DNA of 64,000 nucleotides from Ectopseudomonas toyotomiensis (GTDB lineage: Bacteria > Pseudomonadota > Gammaproteobacteria > Pseudomonadales > Pseudomonadaceae): assembly GCF_900115695.1 (NCBI RefSeq), contig NZ_FOXK01000002.1, forward strand, positions 186,001-250,000, read 5' to 3'. How positions within the stretch are numbered: the first letter of the stretch is position 1; every line of letters begins with the position of its first letter. Below the pieces are notes generated by a model. The model saw only the letters and a program-made list of their open reading frames with translations, was not told where the DNA came from and ran no database searches. This document shows, piece by piece, positions 18,841-27,606 of the stretch. The position numbers were made by a program, and so were the translations under genes.

Positions 18841-19601
18841 TGGGTTTCGAATTGAGTTTTCTTTCACTGGCGATCATCGTCCTGGCACTGCTCGTCTCGT
18901 CGTTTCGCATCCTGCGCGAATATGAACGTGGCGTGGTGTTCCAGCTCGGCCGCTTCTGGCGGGTCAAGGGCCCGGGGCTGATCCTGATCATCCCCGGCTT
19001 GCAGCAGATGGTGCGGGTGGACCTGCGCACCATCGTGCTCGACGTACCACCGCAGGACGTGATCTCCCGCGACAACGTCTCGGTCAAGGTCAACGCGGTG
19101 ATCTACTTCCGCGTGCTCGATCCAGAGAACGCCATCATCCAGGTCGAGGACTACATGGTCGCCACCAGCCAACTGGCGCAGACCACATTGCGTGCGGTGC
19201 TCGGCAAGCACGACCTCGATCAGATGCTCGCCGAGCGCGAACAGCTCAATTCCGATATCCAGCAGGTGCTGGACGCGCAGACCGACGCCTGGGGCATCAA
19301 GGTCGCCAACGTCGAGATCAAGCATGTCGACATCAACGAGTCGATGGTGCGCGCCATCGCCCGTCAGGCCGAGGCCGAGCGTGAGCGGCGCGCCAAGGTG
19401 ATTCACGCCGAAGGCGAGCTGCAGGCCTCGGAGAAGCTGATGCAGGCCGCCGAGATACTCGGCCGGCAGAGCGGCGCCATGCAGCTGCGCTACATGCAGA
19501 CGCTGAGCCATATCGCCAGTGACAAGAGCTCGACCATCGTCTTTCCGCTACCGGTGGAGTTGTTGCGCGGCATCGTCGACCTGAAGGAGCCCAAGGCTTG
19601 A
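18840..19601 (+). CDS. Slipin (stomatin/prohibitin-family membrane protein)
   Basis: A 253-residue protein: one N-terminal membrane helix (about 5-25), then the SPFH/band 7 domain ([54 protein letters not shown]), then a helical, charged region ([20 protein letters not shown]) that drives oligomerisation. Slipins scaffold membrane microdomains. It is translationally coupled to the NfeD protease. The stop codon TGA uses the first base of the TetR operator at 19601. Confidence 0.94.
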   Translation: MGFELSFLSLAIIVLALLVSSFRILREYERGVVFQLGRFWRVKGPGLILIIPGLQQMVRVDLRTIVLDVPPQDVISRDNVSVKVNAVIYFRVLDPENAIIQVEDYMVATSQLAQTTLRAVLGKHDLDQMLAEREQLNSDIQQVLDAQTDAWGIKVANVEIKHVDINESMVRAIARQAEAERERRAKVIHAEGELQASEKLMQAAEILGRQSGAMQLRYMQTLSHIASDKSSTIVFPLPVELLRGIVDLKEPKA

Positions 19602-19626
19602 ATTTAGAACTGATCGGTTCTAAATT
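19601..19626. promoter_or_regulatory. Operator copy 1 for the TetR-family regulator
   Basis: AATTTAGAAC (19601-19610) and its perfect inverse (19617-19626) flank TGATCG, 6 nt before the TetR ATG. A 19/24 match occurs upstream of the glutathione transferase genes (20259-20282). Two copies flanking a TetR gene strongly suggest autoregulation plus control of the downstream operon. Confidence 0.85.
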
Positions 19627-19632
19627 GCGCGC

Positions 19633-20229
19633 ATGACGACACGTGGACGCCCCAAGAGCTTCTGCCCGGACCGGGCCCTGGAAAACGCCATGCAGCTGTT
19701 CTGGCAACGCGGTTATGAAGCCGCGTCGCTGCAGGACCTGCAGGCGGCCACCGGGCTGTCCAAGAGCAGCCTGTATCAAACCTACCCGAGCAAGCAGGCC
19801 TGGTTCGTCGCGGCCTTCAGCCGCTACGTAGCGCAGCGCCGAGCCTTGTTGCTGGAGCAGCTTGACGCCAGCACCTCGCCGCTGGCTTTCATCCGCGAGC
19901 GCCTGCTCAGTGTGCTCGAAGATGATGGCCCTGACGGCGTGCCGCGTGGCTGCATGCTGGTCAACGTGGCCAATGAGTTCTCCTTGTCGGAGCCGGCGCT
20001 GGTGCCGGTTCTGCGGCAAGCCACGGCAGGTATCTGCCAGGTCTTCGAACAGGCGCTCGAACGCGCCGTGGCCTGCGGGGAGTTGAGCAACGGCAGGGAC
20101 CTCGCCGCCCGCGCCAGTTATCTGCAATGTGTGATGAGCGGGCTGCGTACTCAGGTGAAATCCGCGGTGCCGGCGGATTCGATCCGCGCCACCGTTACAG
20201 TGGTGATGACCAGCCTGGACTGCACCTGA
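19633..20229 (+). CDS. TetR/AcrR-family repressor of the GST operon
   Basis: A 198-residue regulator. Residues about 8-55 form the TetR HTH (ALENAMQLFWQRGYEAASLQDLQAATGLSKSSLYQTYPSK). The C-terminal part is the divergent ligand-binding domain, with an exposed Cys (RGCMLVNVANEF) that is common in TetR proteins near electrophile-detoxifying genes. The ATG lies 6 nt after a perfect operator palindrome, and a second copy precedes the two glutathione transferase genes. The inferred role is derepression by an electrophile or aromatic compound. Confidence 0.9.
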   Translation: MTTRGRPKSFCPDRALENAMQLFWQRGYEAASLQDLQAATGLSKSSLYQTYPSKQAWFVAAFSRYVAQRRALLLEQLDASTSPLAFIRERLLSVLEDDGPDGVPRGCMLVNVANEFSLSEPALVPVLRQATAGICQVFEQALERAVACGELSNGRDLAARASYLQCVMSGLRTQVKSAVPADSIRATVTVVMTSLDCT

Positions 20230-20258
20230 GCAGTCCGGCGCTGGGTTTTGTTCGCTTG

Positions 20259-20282
20259 ATTCTGGACTGATCGGTTTTTAAT
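20259..20282. promoter_or_regulatory. Operator copy 2 upstream of the GST pair
   Basis: The core GACTGATCGGTT with flanking ATT/AAT matches 19 of 24 positions of operator copy 1, including the whole central ACTGATCGGTT. It lies 9 nt before the first GST start, so a bound repressor would block the promoter or early transcript. Confidence 0.8.
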
Positions 20283-20291
20283 GGGGGTGAT

Positions 20292-20993
20292 ATGCGGGAA
20301 TTGTTCGAGTTATGCGGCGCCGATCCTGAGCTGGTGTTCTCGCCTTACTGCTGGCGCGTACGTCTGGCGTTGGCGCACAAGGGACTGGACTGGCAGAGCC
20401 GGCCGACACGTTTCACTGACAAGGAGTTGATCGCTTTTTCCGGACAGAAGCTGGTGCCGGTGCTGATCGACGAAGGTGAAACGGTGCATGACAGCCTGGC
20501 GATCTTTGCTTACCTCGATCAGCGTTATCCACAACGTCCATTGCTCGGTGGCGCGCTGGCTGCCGAGCGCGCCCGCCTGGTCGAGCGCCTGAGCTTTCAT
20601 ATGGTGCGTGTGCCGCTGTTGAAGATGCTGATCCCGCGGGTCTGGCAGGTGATCGACCCGGCTGACCGCGAGTATTTCCGCAGCAGCCGGGAGAAGGCGC
20701 TGGGTATGAGTCTGGAGGCGTTCGCCGATCCGCAGGGCGGTGAGCGCTTGTTCCGTGAAGGCGTGGCGCCGCTGGAAATGTGGCTGCGTGATCAGCCCTT
20801 CCTCGAAGGCCAGGCCTCTGGCGGTTGTGACTACCTGCTGGCTGGCATGTTGTTCTGGGCCTGGTGCCTGGGCGCGCAACCCTGGGCCGAGGATTCGGCG
20901 CTGGGCGCCTGGTTCGCGCGCATCCTGCAGACGTATGAAGCGACTCACGGCCCGGTCAAGCGGGCCGCGATCCACCTGGAGGAAAACCAATGA
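20292..20993 (+). CDS. Glutathione S-transferase family protein
   Basis: A 233-residue protein with a thioredoxin-like N-terminal domain (FSPYCWRVRLALAHKGLDW, with Ser/Pro-Tyr-Cys where the glutathione-binding site lies) and an all-helical C-terminal domain. The cis-Pro segment is KLVPVLID and the glutathione-contacting motif is VHDSLAIFAYLDQ. It overlaps the next GST by 4 nt (ATGA) and is preceded by a TetR operator. Substrate unknown; a role in detoxifying an electrophilic inducer is inferred from context. Confidence 0.9.
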   Translation: MRELFELCGADPELVFSPYCWRVRLALAHKGLDWQSRPTRFTDKELIAFSGQKLVPVLIDEGETVHDSLAIFAYLDQRYPQRPLLGGALAAERARLVERLSFHMVRVPLLKMLIPRVWQVIDPADREYFRSSREKALGMSLEAFADPQGGERLFREGVAPLEMWLRDQPFLEGQASGGCDYLLAGMLFWAWCLGAQPWAEDSALGAWFARILQTYEATHGPVKRAAIHLEENQ

Positions 20994-21673
20994 TCGACCT
21001 GTACTACTGGACCACGCCCAACGGCCACAAGATCAGCATCTTTCTCGAGGAAGCCGGGCTGGACTATCGCATCGTCCCGGTGCATATCGGCAAGGGCGAG
21101 CAGTTCGCGCCGGCGTTTCTCCAGATCGCGCCGAACAACCGCATTCCCGCTATCGTCGATCGAGCGCCGGCCGATGGTGGCGAGCCCATCGCCCTGTTCG
21201 AGTCCGGGGCGATTCTCGAGTACCTGGCCGACAAGAGCGGGCAGTTCCTGCCGCGCGAGACACGCGCGCGTTTCACCGTGTTGCAGTGGCTGTACTGGCA
21301 GATGGGGGGCGTTGGCCCGATGGCGGGGCAGAACCACCACTTCGTGCGCTACGCACCGGAGCCGATTCCGTATGCCATCGATCGCTACGTAAAGGAAACC
21401 GCGCGCCTCTACGGCGTGCTGGACCGCCAGCTGGCCGGGCGCGACTACGTGGCGGGCGAGTATTCCATCGCCGACATGGCCATCTACCCCTGGGCCAAAC
21501 TGTGGAAGATGCAGCAACAGAAACTGGAGGACTTCCCCAACATGGCCGCCTGGCTCGAACGCATCGATGCACGCCCTGCGGTACAGCGTGCCTACGCGCT
21601 GGTAGAACAGGTGAACGCCGATCCGCAGGCCTTGCTCACCGCAGAGGCGCGGCGCCTGCTGTTCGGGCAGTGA
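20990..21673 (+). CDS. Glutathione S-transferase, YfcG/YghU-like disulfide-bond oxidoreductase
   Basis: A 227-residue protein with the N-terminal YYWTTPNGHKISIFLEEAGLDY typical of the Nu-class YfcG/YghU group, the cis-Pro segment NNRIPAIVD, the glutathione motif FESGAILEYLADK and the C-terminal IADMAIYPW. These enzymes show glutathione-disulfide reductase activity. The start overlaps the upstream GST stop by 4 nt, so translation is coupled. Confidence 0.92.
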   Translation: MIDLYYWTTPNGHKISIFLEEAGLDYRIVPVHIGKGEQFAPAFLQIAPNNRIPAIVDRAPADGGEPIALFESGAILEYLADKSGQFLPRETRARFTVLQWLYWQMGGVGPMAGQNHHFVRYAPEPIPYAIDRYVKETARLYGVLDRQLAGRDYVAGEYSIADMAIYPWAKLWKMQQQKLEDFPNMAAWLERIDARPAVQRAYALVEQVNADPQALLTAEARRLLFGQ

Positions 21674-21704
21674 CGGACGGACGAAATTTCTCGTGGATTT
21701 TCCT

Positions 21705-21718
21705 GTGAGCTGGCTCAC
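21705..21718 (+). terminator. Small stem-loop after the GST pair
   Basis: GTGAGC-TG-GCTCAC (21705-21718), followed by GCTTTCC, lies 32 nt after the GST stop and 47 nt before ald. The stem is only 6 bp, so termination is weak at best. Confidence 0.35.
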
Positions 21719-21765
21719 GCTTTCCTAGACTTCAGACTGTTGGCCCGCAATGGTTGGAGATGGTT

Positions 21766-22890
21766 ATGCGAATCGGCGTACCCAAGGAAATCAAGAACCA
21801 CGAGTACCGAGTCGGCCTCACGCCACAGTCGGTGGCCGAGCTTACGGCGCTCGGCCATGAGGTCTGGATCGAGACCCATGCCGGTGCCGCTGTCGGTTTC
21901 GCCGACGAGGATTACCTCGAGGCGGGCGCGCAGATCGCCAGCAGTTCGTCCGAGGTGTTCCAGCAGGGGCAGTTGATCGTCAAGGTCAAGGAGCCTCTGG
22001 CGGTGGAGCGCGCCAGGTTGCGAGCCCACCACACGCTGTTCACCTACCTGCACCTGGCGCCGGATCGGGCGCAGACCGAAGAGCTGATGGCCGGCGGTGC
22101 CACTTGCATCGCCTACGAGACGGTGACCGATGCGCAGGGGCGCCTGCCTTTGTTGGCGCCGATGTCGGAAGTGGCCGGGCGCATGTCGATCCAGGCCGGC
22201 GCCGGCTGTCTGGAAAAGGCCCGTGGCGGGCGTGGCGTATTGCTGGGTGGTGTACCAGGCGTGGCACCGGGCAAGGTGGTGATTCTCGGCGGCGGCGTGG
22301 TCGGCAGTCATGCCCTGGCCATGGCGGTCGGCCTCGGTGCCGATGTCACGGTGTTGGACAAGAGCGTCGACGCGCTACGCCGGCTCGATGCCCAGTACGG
22401 CAATCGCATCACCACGCTCTACTCCACTCGCGCAGCGGTGCGTGAGCAGGTGTTGGCGGCCGATCTGGTGATTGGCGGGGTGCTGATTCCCGGAGCTGCC
22501 GCGCCCAAGCTGATCACTGCGGACATGGTGCGGCAGATGAAGGCCGGCGCAGTGTTGGTGGATGTTGCCATCGACCAGGGCGGATGCGCCGAGACTTCCC
22601 GCGCAACCACCCATGCCGAGCCCACCTATGTGGTCGATGATGTGGTGCACTATTGCGTGGCCAACATGCCCGGCGCGGTGGCACGCACCTCGACCCTGGC
22701 GCTGAACAACGCGACCCTGCCGTTCGTCGTGGCGCTCGCCCAGAAGGGCACACGCCGCGCCTTGCAGGATGACCTGCATCTGCTGAATGGGCTCAACGTG
22801 GCCAGGGGCGTGATCACCTGCGGCAGCGTGGCCGAGGCCCACGGCCTGCCCTTTCAATCGGCCGCCGGGGTGCTGGAACATCTGTCGTAG
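21766..22890 (+). CDS. ald: Alanine dehydrogenase
   Basis: A 374-residue NAD-dependent enzyme that interconverts L-alanine and pyruvate plus ammonia. The start is the ATG at 21766 giving [20 protein letters not shown], after GGAGA at 21756; an in-frame ATG at 21754 is less likely. Substrate residues are Lys in LIVKVKEP and His in LFTYLHLA. The nucleotide fold is [17 protein letters not shown], and the catalytic Asp is in [10 protein letters not shown]. Length and motifs are standard. No Lrp-type regulator is adjacent. Confidence 0.96.
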   Translation: MRIGVPKEIKNHEYRVGLTPQSVAELTALGHEVWIETHAGAAVGFADEDYLEAGAQIASSSSEVFQQGQLIVKVKEPLAVERARLRAHHTLFTYLHLAPDRAQTEELMAGGATCIAYETVTDAQGRLPLLAPMSEVAGRMSIQAGAGCLEKARGGRGVLLGGVPGVAPGKVVILGGGVVGSHALAMAVGLGADVTVLDKSVDALRRLDAQYGNRITTLYSTRAAVREQVLAADLVIGGVLIPGAAAPKLITADMVRQMKAGAVLVDVAIDQGGCAETSRATTHAEPTYVVDDVVHYCVANMPGAVARTSTLALNNATLPFVVALAQKGTRRALQDDLHLLNGLNVARGVITCGSVAEAHGLPFQSAAGVLEHLS

Positions 22891-22917
22891 GGCGTCGCGC
22901 TACGGAGGAAAGAGACC

Positions 22918-23553
22918 ATGTCCAGCCGTCGTCATCTCCTCTTCGCCGCTGGCGGCGCGTTGCTGGTCAGCCCGGCACTGGCGCTGGCCGAGCGGTTGCT
23001 GACGCCACGCCAGACGTTGGGCCCCTTCTACCCCGACCAACTGCCGCTGGACCGCGACAACGATCTGGTGCGAGTCGACGGCCAGGCCGCAGAGGCGCGC
23101 GGCATTCGCGTGCAACTGCACGGCTCGATCCTCGATGCGGGCGGGCGGCCACTGGCGGGAGCGCTGGTGGAAATCTGGCAAGTGGATGCCAACGGTATCT
23201 ATCTGCACAGTCGCGGCGGTGACCGCCAGAGGCTCGACCCCGGGTTCCAGGGGTATGGTCGTTTCACCACGGCGGCCGATGGGCGCTACCGTTTTCGCAC
23301 CATCCGCCCGGTGCCCTATCCCGGCCGCACCCCGCATATCCATCTGGCGGTGACCCTGCCCGGCATACCGCGTTTCGCCACGCAGTGTTATGTGCACGGC
23401 GAGCCGCTGAATCAGCGCGATGGCCTGCTCAACGCGATCCGCGACCCACGCTTGCGCGAACTGCTGGTCGTGCCCTTCGTGCCGGTGAGCGGGCAGAGCG
23501 ACGAGCAGGTCGCTCGCTTCGATGTGGTGCTCGGCATCACCCCGAGCTCCTGA
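22918..23553 (+). CDS. Exported intradiol ring-cleavage dioxygenase-like protein
   Basis: A 211-residue protein with a twin-arginine-like leader (MSSRRHLLFAAGGALLVSPALALA). The rest is the protocatechuate 3,4-dioxygenase beta-type fold: TLGPFYPDQLPLD near the N-terminus, ALVEIWQVDANGIY (first iron Tyr) and RPVPYPGRTPHIHLAV (second Tyr and two His ligands). All four non-haem iron ligands of intradiol dioxygenases appear present. Such exported single-domain members are widespread but poorly characterised, and the aromatic substrate is unknown. It is convergent with the SLC13 gene 8 nt away. Confidence 0.85.
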   Translation: MSSRRHLLFAAGGALLVSPALALAERLLTPRQTLGPFYPDQLPLDRDNDLVRVDGQAAEARGIRVQLHGSILDAGGRPLAGALVEIWQVDANGIYLHSRGGDRQRLDPGFQGYGRFTTAADGRYRFRTIRPVPYPGRTPHIHLAVTLPGIPRFATQCYVHGEPLNQRDGLLNAIRDPRLRELLVVPFVPVSGQSDEQVARFDVVLGITPSS

Positions 23554-23561
23554 ATGATGGA

Positions 23562-25373
23562 TTACAACGGCCAGATCCACAGCAGCATGGGCACACTGAT
23601 CAGCACCACGAGGATTTCCAGTGGCAGGCCCAGGCGCCAATAGTCGCCGAAGCGGAAACCACCCGGGCTGAGGATCAGGGTGTTGTTCTGGTGGCCAATG
23701 GGCGTGAGGAACGAGCAGGAGGCGCCGATGGCGACGGCCATCAGCAGCGAGTCCGGGCTGACGCCGAGCTGGCTGGCGGCGCTCAGCGCGATGGGGCACA
23801 TCACCGCTGCAGTCGCCGCGTTGTTCATGAAATCCGACAGGGTCATGGTCACCACCAGCAACAGGGTCAGGGTGATGATGGCGTTGCCTTGCGCCAGGTT
23901 CTCCATCAGCAGGCGTGCCAGCAGATCGGCTGCACCCGTGGCGGACATCGCACCGGCCACCGGAATCAGAGCCCCGAGCAACACGATCACTGGCCAGTCG
24001 ATGGACTCGTAGACGGCGCGCAGCGGCACCAGACGCAGCAGCATGTAGGCCAGTACGCCGCTGGCGAAGGCGATCGCAGCCGAGAGCAGGCCGAAGGCGG
24101 CTGCTGCGATGGCCAGCAGCATGATGCCGAGCGCGAGGTTGGCCTGCTGCGGATCGGGAATGTTGATGGCGCGTGCGGCCAGCGGCACGCAGTCATAGTC
24201 GCTGGCGAACTCGCCGATATCCTCGGCGCTGCCCTGCATCAGCAGCACATCACCGCTCTGGATCAGGGTCGAGCGCAGGCGTTTGATCGAGCGATGGCTC
24301 TGTCTGGAGATAGCCAGCAGGTTGATGGAGTAGCGGCTGCGCAAACGCGTGCTGCTGGCGGAACGACCAATCAGCGAAGAGTCGGGTTTGACCAGCAGTT
24401 CCTGCATGGCGCGGTCTTCGTCATTGTTGGCTTTCTTCTCGGTTTCACCTTCCTTGTCCTCTTTCTGTTCGGCCTCCTTGGCTTCGCGCTCGGCCTCCAG
24501 CAACAGGTCCAGCTGGCCGAGCACTTCGCCCAACTCCTGCGGGTCGGCCTCGATCACCAGTACGTCATCGGCCTGCAGAACGCGCCGCGGGTTGGGCGCA
24601 GTCAGGCGCAGCTTGTTGCGCACCATGGCCACCACCTGGGCGTCGGCCTCGTCGAGCAACTGCTCGATTTCGCGCAGGGTCTTGCCCTGGGCCTTGCCAC
24701 CTTCCTTGACCCGCGCCTCGGTCAGGTAATGGCCGGTGTCGAAGCTGGCGGCGTTACCTACTTCGCGCTTGGGAACCAGACGCCAGCCGAGCAGGGTGAT
24801 GAACAGCACGCCGGCCAGTGCCACGGCGACACCGACCGGACTGAAGTCGAACATGGCGAAGGGACCGCTGCCATGCTGGGCGCGAAAACTGGAGACGATC
24901 AGGTTCGGCGGTGTACCGATCAGCGTGGTCATGCCGCCGAGGATGGTGCCGAAGGCCAGCGGCATCAGCACGCGCCCTGGCGGCAGCTCCAGGCGTGCAG
25001 AAATCTGCAGGGCGATGGGCATCAGCAGGGCGAGGGCGCCGACGTTGTTCATGAATGCCGAGAGCAGCGCGCCCAGGCCGGTCAGTGCGGCGATGGACAG
25101 CAGTACGCCAGCGCCGCTGGGCAGCAGTCGTTGGGCCAGTCGGCTGACCGCCCCCGTGCGCTGCAAACCATGGCTGAGCACCAGTACGCAGGCGACGGTG
25201 ATCACCGCTGGGTGACCGAAACCTGCAAAGGCCTCGCGCTCGGGCACCAGGCCAACGATCACGCACGCCAACAGCGCGCCCAGCGCTACCACGTCATGGC
25301 GCCAGCGGCCCCAGATGAACAAGCCCATGCTGGCAACGAGAATGACGAAAATCAGGCCTTGTTCGAGAGTCAT
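23562..25373 (-). CDS. SLC13-family permease with central TrkA-C (RCK_C) domains
   Basis: A 603-residue protein. Two hydrophobic halves (about 1-195 and 390-603, each with about five to six helices) flank a cytosolic insert of about 190 residues with two RCK_C/TrkA-C domains. Between the two is a strongly charged stretch (EREAKEAEQKEDKEGETEKK, about residue 293). The motif SDFMNNAATAAVMCPIAL is the DASS/SLC13 signature. Such proteins import sulfate or other anions with Na+; the substrate is not predictable. The upstream gap (25374-25483) would hold its promoter. Confidence 0.88.
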   Translation of the reverse strand: MTLEQGLIFVILVASMGLFIWGRWRHDVVALGALLACVIVGLVPEREAFAGFGHPAVITVACVLVLSHGLQRTGAVSRLAQRLLPSGAGVLLSIAALTGLGALLSAFMNNVGALALLMPIALQISARLELPPGRVLMPLAFGTILGGMTTLIGTPPNLIVSSFRAQHGSGPFAMFDFSPVGVAVALAGVLFITLLGWRLVPKREVGNAASFDTGHYLTEARVKEGGKAQGKTLREIEQLLDEADAQVVAMVRNKLRLTAPNPRRVLQADDVLVIEADPQELGEVLGQLDLLLEAEREAKEAEQKEDKEGETEKKANNDEDRAMQELLVKPDSSLIGRSASSTRLRSRYSINLLAISRQSHRSIKRLRSTLIQSGDVLLMQGSAEDIGEFASDYDCVPLAARAINIPDPQQANLALGIMLLAIAAAAFGLLSAAIAFASGVLAYMLLRLVPLRAVYESIDWPVIVLLGALIPVAGAMSATGAADLLARLLMENLAQGNAIITLTLLLVVTMTLSDFMNNAATAAVMCPIALSAASQLGVSPDSLLMAVAIGASCSFLTPIGHQNNTLILSPGGFRFGDYWRLGLPLEILVVLISVPMLLWIWPL

Positions 25374-25483
25374 GAAGCGGCGTCGTCCCTGTGATTGCAG
25401 CGTTATATCTGCTGTTCATAGCAGAGTCTGCGCCGCGTCGGCAGTTCCCGCTGCACCGTCAAATGGGGCGCAATATTTTAGCC

Positions 25484-26668
25484 TCAGACGTATTGCGCGG
25501 CGGCGTAGCCCGACGCCCAGGCCCACTGGAAGTTGAAGCCGCCCAGGTGGCCGGTGACGTCGAGCACTTCGCCGATGAAATACAACCCCGGTACCTTGAG
25601 CGATTCCAGGGTTTTGGATGACACCTCGTTGGTATTCACCCCGCCCAGGGTCACTTCCGCCGTGCGGTAGCCTTCGGTGCCGGCCGGCACCAGTTGCCAG
25701 TCGGACAGGTGCTCGGCAATCGTCTTGAGCTCGCCGGGCGTGTACTGCTTCAGCGGCTTGTTGCTGAACCAGCTGTCGACCAGCAGGGTCGCCATCTTCT
25801 TGGTGAACAGTTCGGCCAGCAGAGTTTTCAGCTCGCTGTTGCCCCGCTCGCGCTGTTGGGTGGCGAGCCAATCGGGCAGATCGATATGCGGCAGCAGGTC
25901 GATATGTACGGTATCGCCAGGTTGCCAGTAGGACGAGATCTGCAGGATCGCCGGGCCAGACAGGCCACGGTGGGTAAAGAGGATGTTCTCGACGAAACTC
26001 TGGCCATTGCAGCTCACCCGGCAGTCCTCCACCGAGGTGCCGGAAAGCTCCGTGCACAGCGTCTTGAGCTGCGGGTCGGTGATGGTGAAAGGCACCAACC
26101 CGGCGCGGGTCGGCAGCAATTCGTGACCGAATTGCCTGGCTACCTGATAGCCGAAGCCGGTGGCGCCGAGGGTCGGAATCGACAGCCCGCCGGTGGCGAT
26201 CACCAGTGACTGGCAGGCCACTTCGCCGAGGTCGCTTTGCAGCAGGAAACCGCCTGCGGTTTTTTCGATGCTGTGCACTGCCGTGTCCAGGCGAATCTGT
26301 GCCCCGGCCTCGGCACATTCGGCCAGTAGCAATTCGAGGATGTCGCTGGACTTGTTATCGCAGAACAGCTGGCCAAGCTTCTTCTCGTGGTAGGGCACGC
26401 CGTGCTTGGCCACCAGGCCGATGAAGTCCCACTGGGTGAAACGCGCCAGGGCGGACTTGCAGAAGTGCGGGTTGCCGGAAAGGAAGTTGTTCGGCTCGCA
26501 GTACAGGTTGGTGAAGTTGCAGCGCCCACCACCGGACATGAGGATCTTCTTGCCGGCCTTGTTGGCATGGTCGAGCACCAGCACGCGGCGGCCACGGGCT
26601 GCGGCGGTGGCTGCGCACATCAGGCCGGCGGCGCCTGCGCCGATGATCAGTACGTCGGTTTGCAACAC
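25484..26668 (-). CDS. HI0933/BaiN-family FAD-dependent oxidoreductase
   Basis: A 394-residue flavoprotein. The N-terminal dinucleotide fold is VLIIGAGAAGLMCAATAAARG, followed by the family signature KKILMSGGGRCNFTN. C-terminal FAD contacts are seen in PGLYFIGEVLDVTGHLGGFNFQWAWASG. The HI0933/YhiN family is widespread in bacteria; the BaiN name comes from bile-acid work, but the general physiological role is unclear. The ATG at 26668 gives the normal family start. Confidence 0.93.
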   Translation of the reverse strand: MLQTDVLIIGAGAAGLMCAATAAARGRRVLVLDHANKAGKKILMSGGGRCNFTNLYCEPNNFLSGNPHFCKSALARFTQWDFIGLVAKHGVPYHEKKLGQLFCDNKSSDILELLLAECAEAGAQIRLDTAVHSIEKTAGGFLLQSDLGEVACQSLVIATGGLSIPTLGATGFGYQVARQFGHELLPTRAGLVPFTITDPQLKTLCTELSGTSVEDCRVSCNGQSFVENILFTHRGLSGPAILQISSYWQPGDTVHIDLLPHIDLPDWLATQQRERGNSELKTLLAELFTKKMATLLVDSWFSNKPLKQYTPGELKTIAEHLSDWQLVPAGTEGYRTAEVTLGGVNTNEVSSKTLESLKVPGLYFIGEVLDVTGHLGGFNFQWAWASGYAAAQYV

Positions 26669-26793
26669 GAAATGTCCTCAGGTGAATCGCTGACGCAGCC
26701 AGCGCTGCGCGAAAACCGCTGAAGTTTACCCGAAGCCGCTCTGGGCCGACGCTTCTGTCGCGGTGTGGCAGGCAAGTGTATGACGCCCGCCTG

Positions 26794-26815
26794 ACTGTCT
26801 CAGATATGAGACAGT
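26794..26815. promoter_or_regulatory. 22-bp perfect palindrome (TGTCTCA-N4-TGAGACA core)
   Basis: ACTGTCTCA (26794-26802) and its perfect inverse (26807-26815) flank GATA. It lies in the divergent region between the flavoprotein and the solute-binding protein, directly upstream of a GG-N10-GC element. Palindromes of this kind are used by dimeric activators or repressors; the protein that binds here is unknown. Confidence 0.65.
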
Positions 26816-26821
26816 GACGAG

Positions 26822-26838
26822 TGGCGTTGTGCCTGCTA
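26822..26838 (+). promoter_or_regulatory. Possible sigma-54 promoter for the solute-binding protein
   Basis: TGGCGTTGTGCCTGCTA has the invariant GG (26823-26824) and GC (26835-26836) 10 nt apart, with the TGGC and TGCTA context of the RpoN consensus. Transcription would start near 26848, just ahead of the coding start at 26875. Confidence 0.5.
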
Positions 26839-26874
26839 TCACTAGAACTGATCATTTCGGATGGATCGCCACCA

Positions 26875-27606
26875 ATGCCCGCAGTGCGTGCCTGGCTATT
26901 GCTCTTGCTGCTGTCGCCGGCGCTGGCCTCGGCCGAGCTGTTGCGCCTGGTGGCCGACCCCTGGCCGCCGTTCAATGATCAACGGTTGCCCGGCAAGGGG
27001 CTGGCCAGTGATCTGGTGGAGCAGGCGCTGGCCCGTGCCGGCTACACCACCAGCTACGTGGAGGTGCCCTGGGAACGTGCGGTGTTGGGGCTCAAGCGTG
27101 GTGATTACGATGTACTGATCAACGCCTGGTACAGCGCCGATCGTACCGAGTACGGCTATTTCTCCCAGCCCTATCTGGTCAATCGCATCCGCTTCATGCG
27201 GCGCAAGGGGAGCGACATTCAATTCGAGACCCTGGCCGATCTCTACCCGCACAGCATTGCGGTGGTCAGGGGCTATGCCTATTCCAGGGATTTCGACAGC
27301 GATCCGCAGCTGCTCAAGGTTGGTGTCGGCAGTTTCGAGATCGCCGCGCGGATGCTGCATGCCGGGCGTGTGCAGCTGGCGCTGGAGGATGAGCTGGTCG
27401 CGCGCCACCTGCTCGGTCGCAAGCTGAGTGCTATCCGCGATGAACTGGAGTTCCTGCCGCAGCCCTTGAGCGAGAATGGCCTGCATATCCTTGTGCGGCG
27501 CAGTCTGGTCCAGCATCGCGACATTGCCAGGCGTTTCGATGCGGCGATTCAGGCCATGAGCGATGACGGCAGTTATGCCGCGACGCTGCAGCGCCACAGC
27601 CCCTGA
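26875..27606 (+). CDS. Periplasmic amino-acid-type solute-binding protein (family 3 fold)
   Basis: A 243-residue protein with a signal peptide (MPAVRAWLLLLLLSPALASA) and the PBPb fold (LVADPWPPFNDQRLPGKGLASDLVEQAL, VPWERAVLGLKRGDYDVLINAWYS, FSQPYLVNRIRFM). No transporter genes are adjacent, so it may be a sensory or orphan binding protein. The start is the ATG at 26875, just before the signal peptide. It abuts the stop of the convergent REC-REC-GGDEF gene with no spacer. An upstream palindrome and a sigma-54-like promoter suggest conditional expression. Confidence 0.88.
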   Translation: MPAVRAWLLLLLLSPALASAELLRLVADPWPPFNDQRLPGKGLASDLVEQALARAGYTTSYVEVPWERAVLGLKRGDYDVLINAWYSADRTEYGYFSQPYLVNRIRFMRRKGSDIQFETLADLYPHSIAVVRGYAYSRDFDSDPQLLKVGVGSFEIAARMLHAGRVQLALEDELVARHLLGRKLSAIRDELEFLPQPLSENGLHILVRRSLVQHRDIARRFDAAIQAMSDDGSYAATLQRHSP

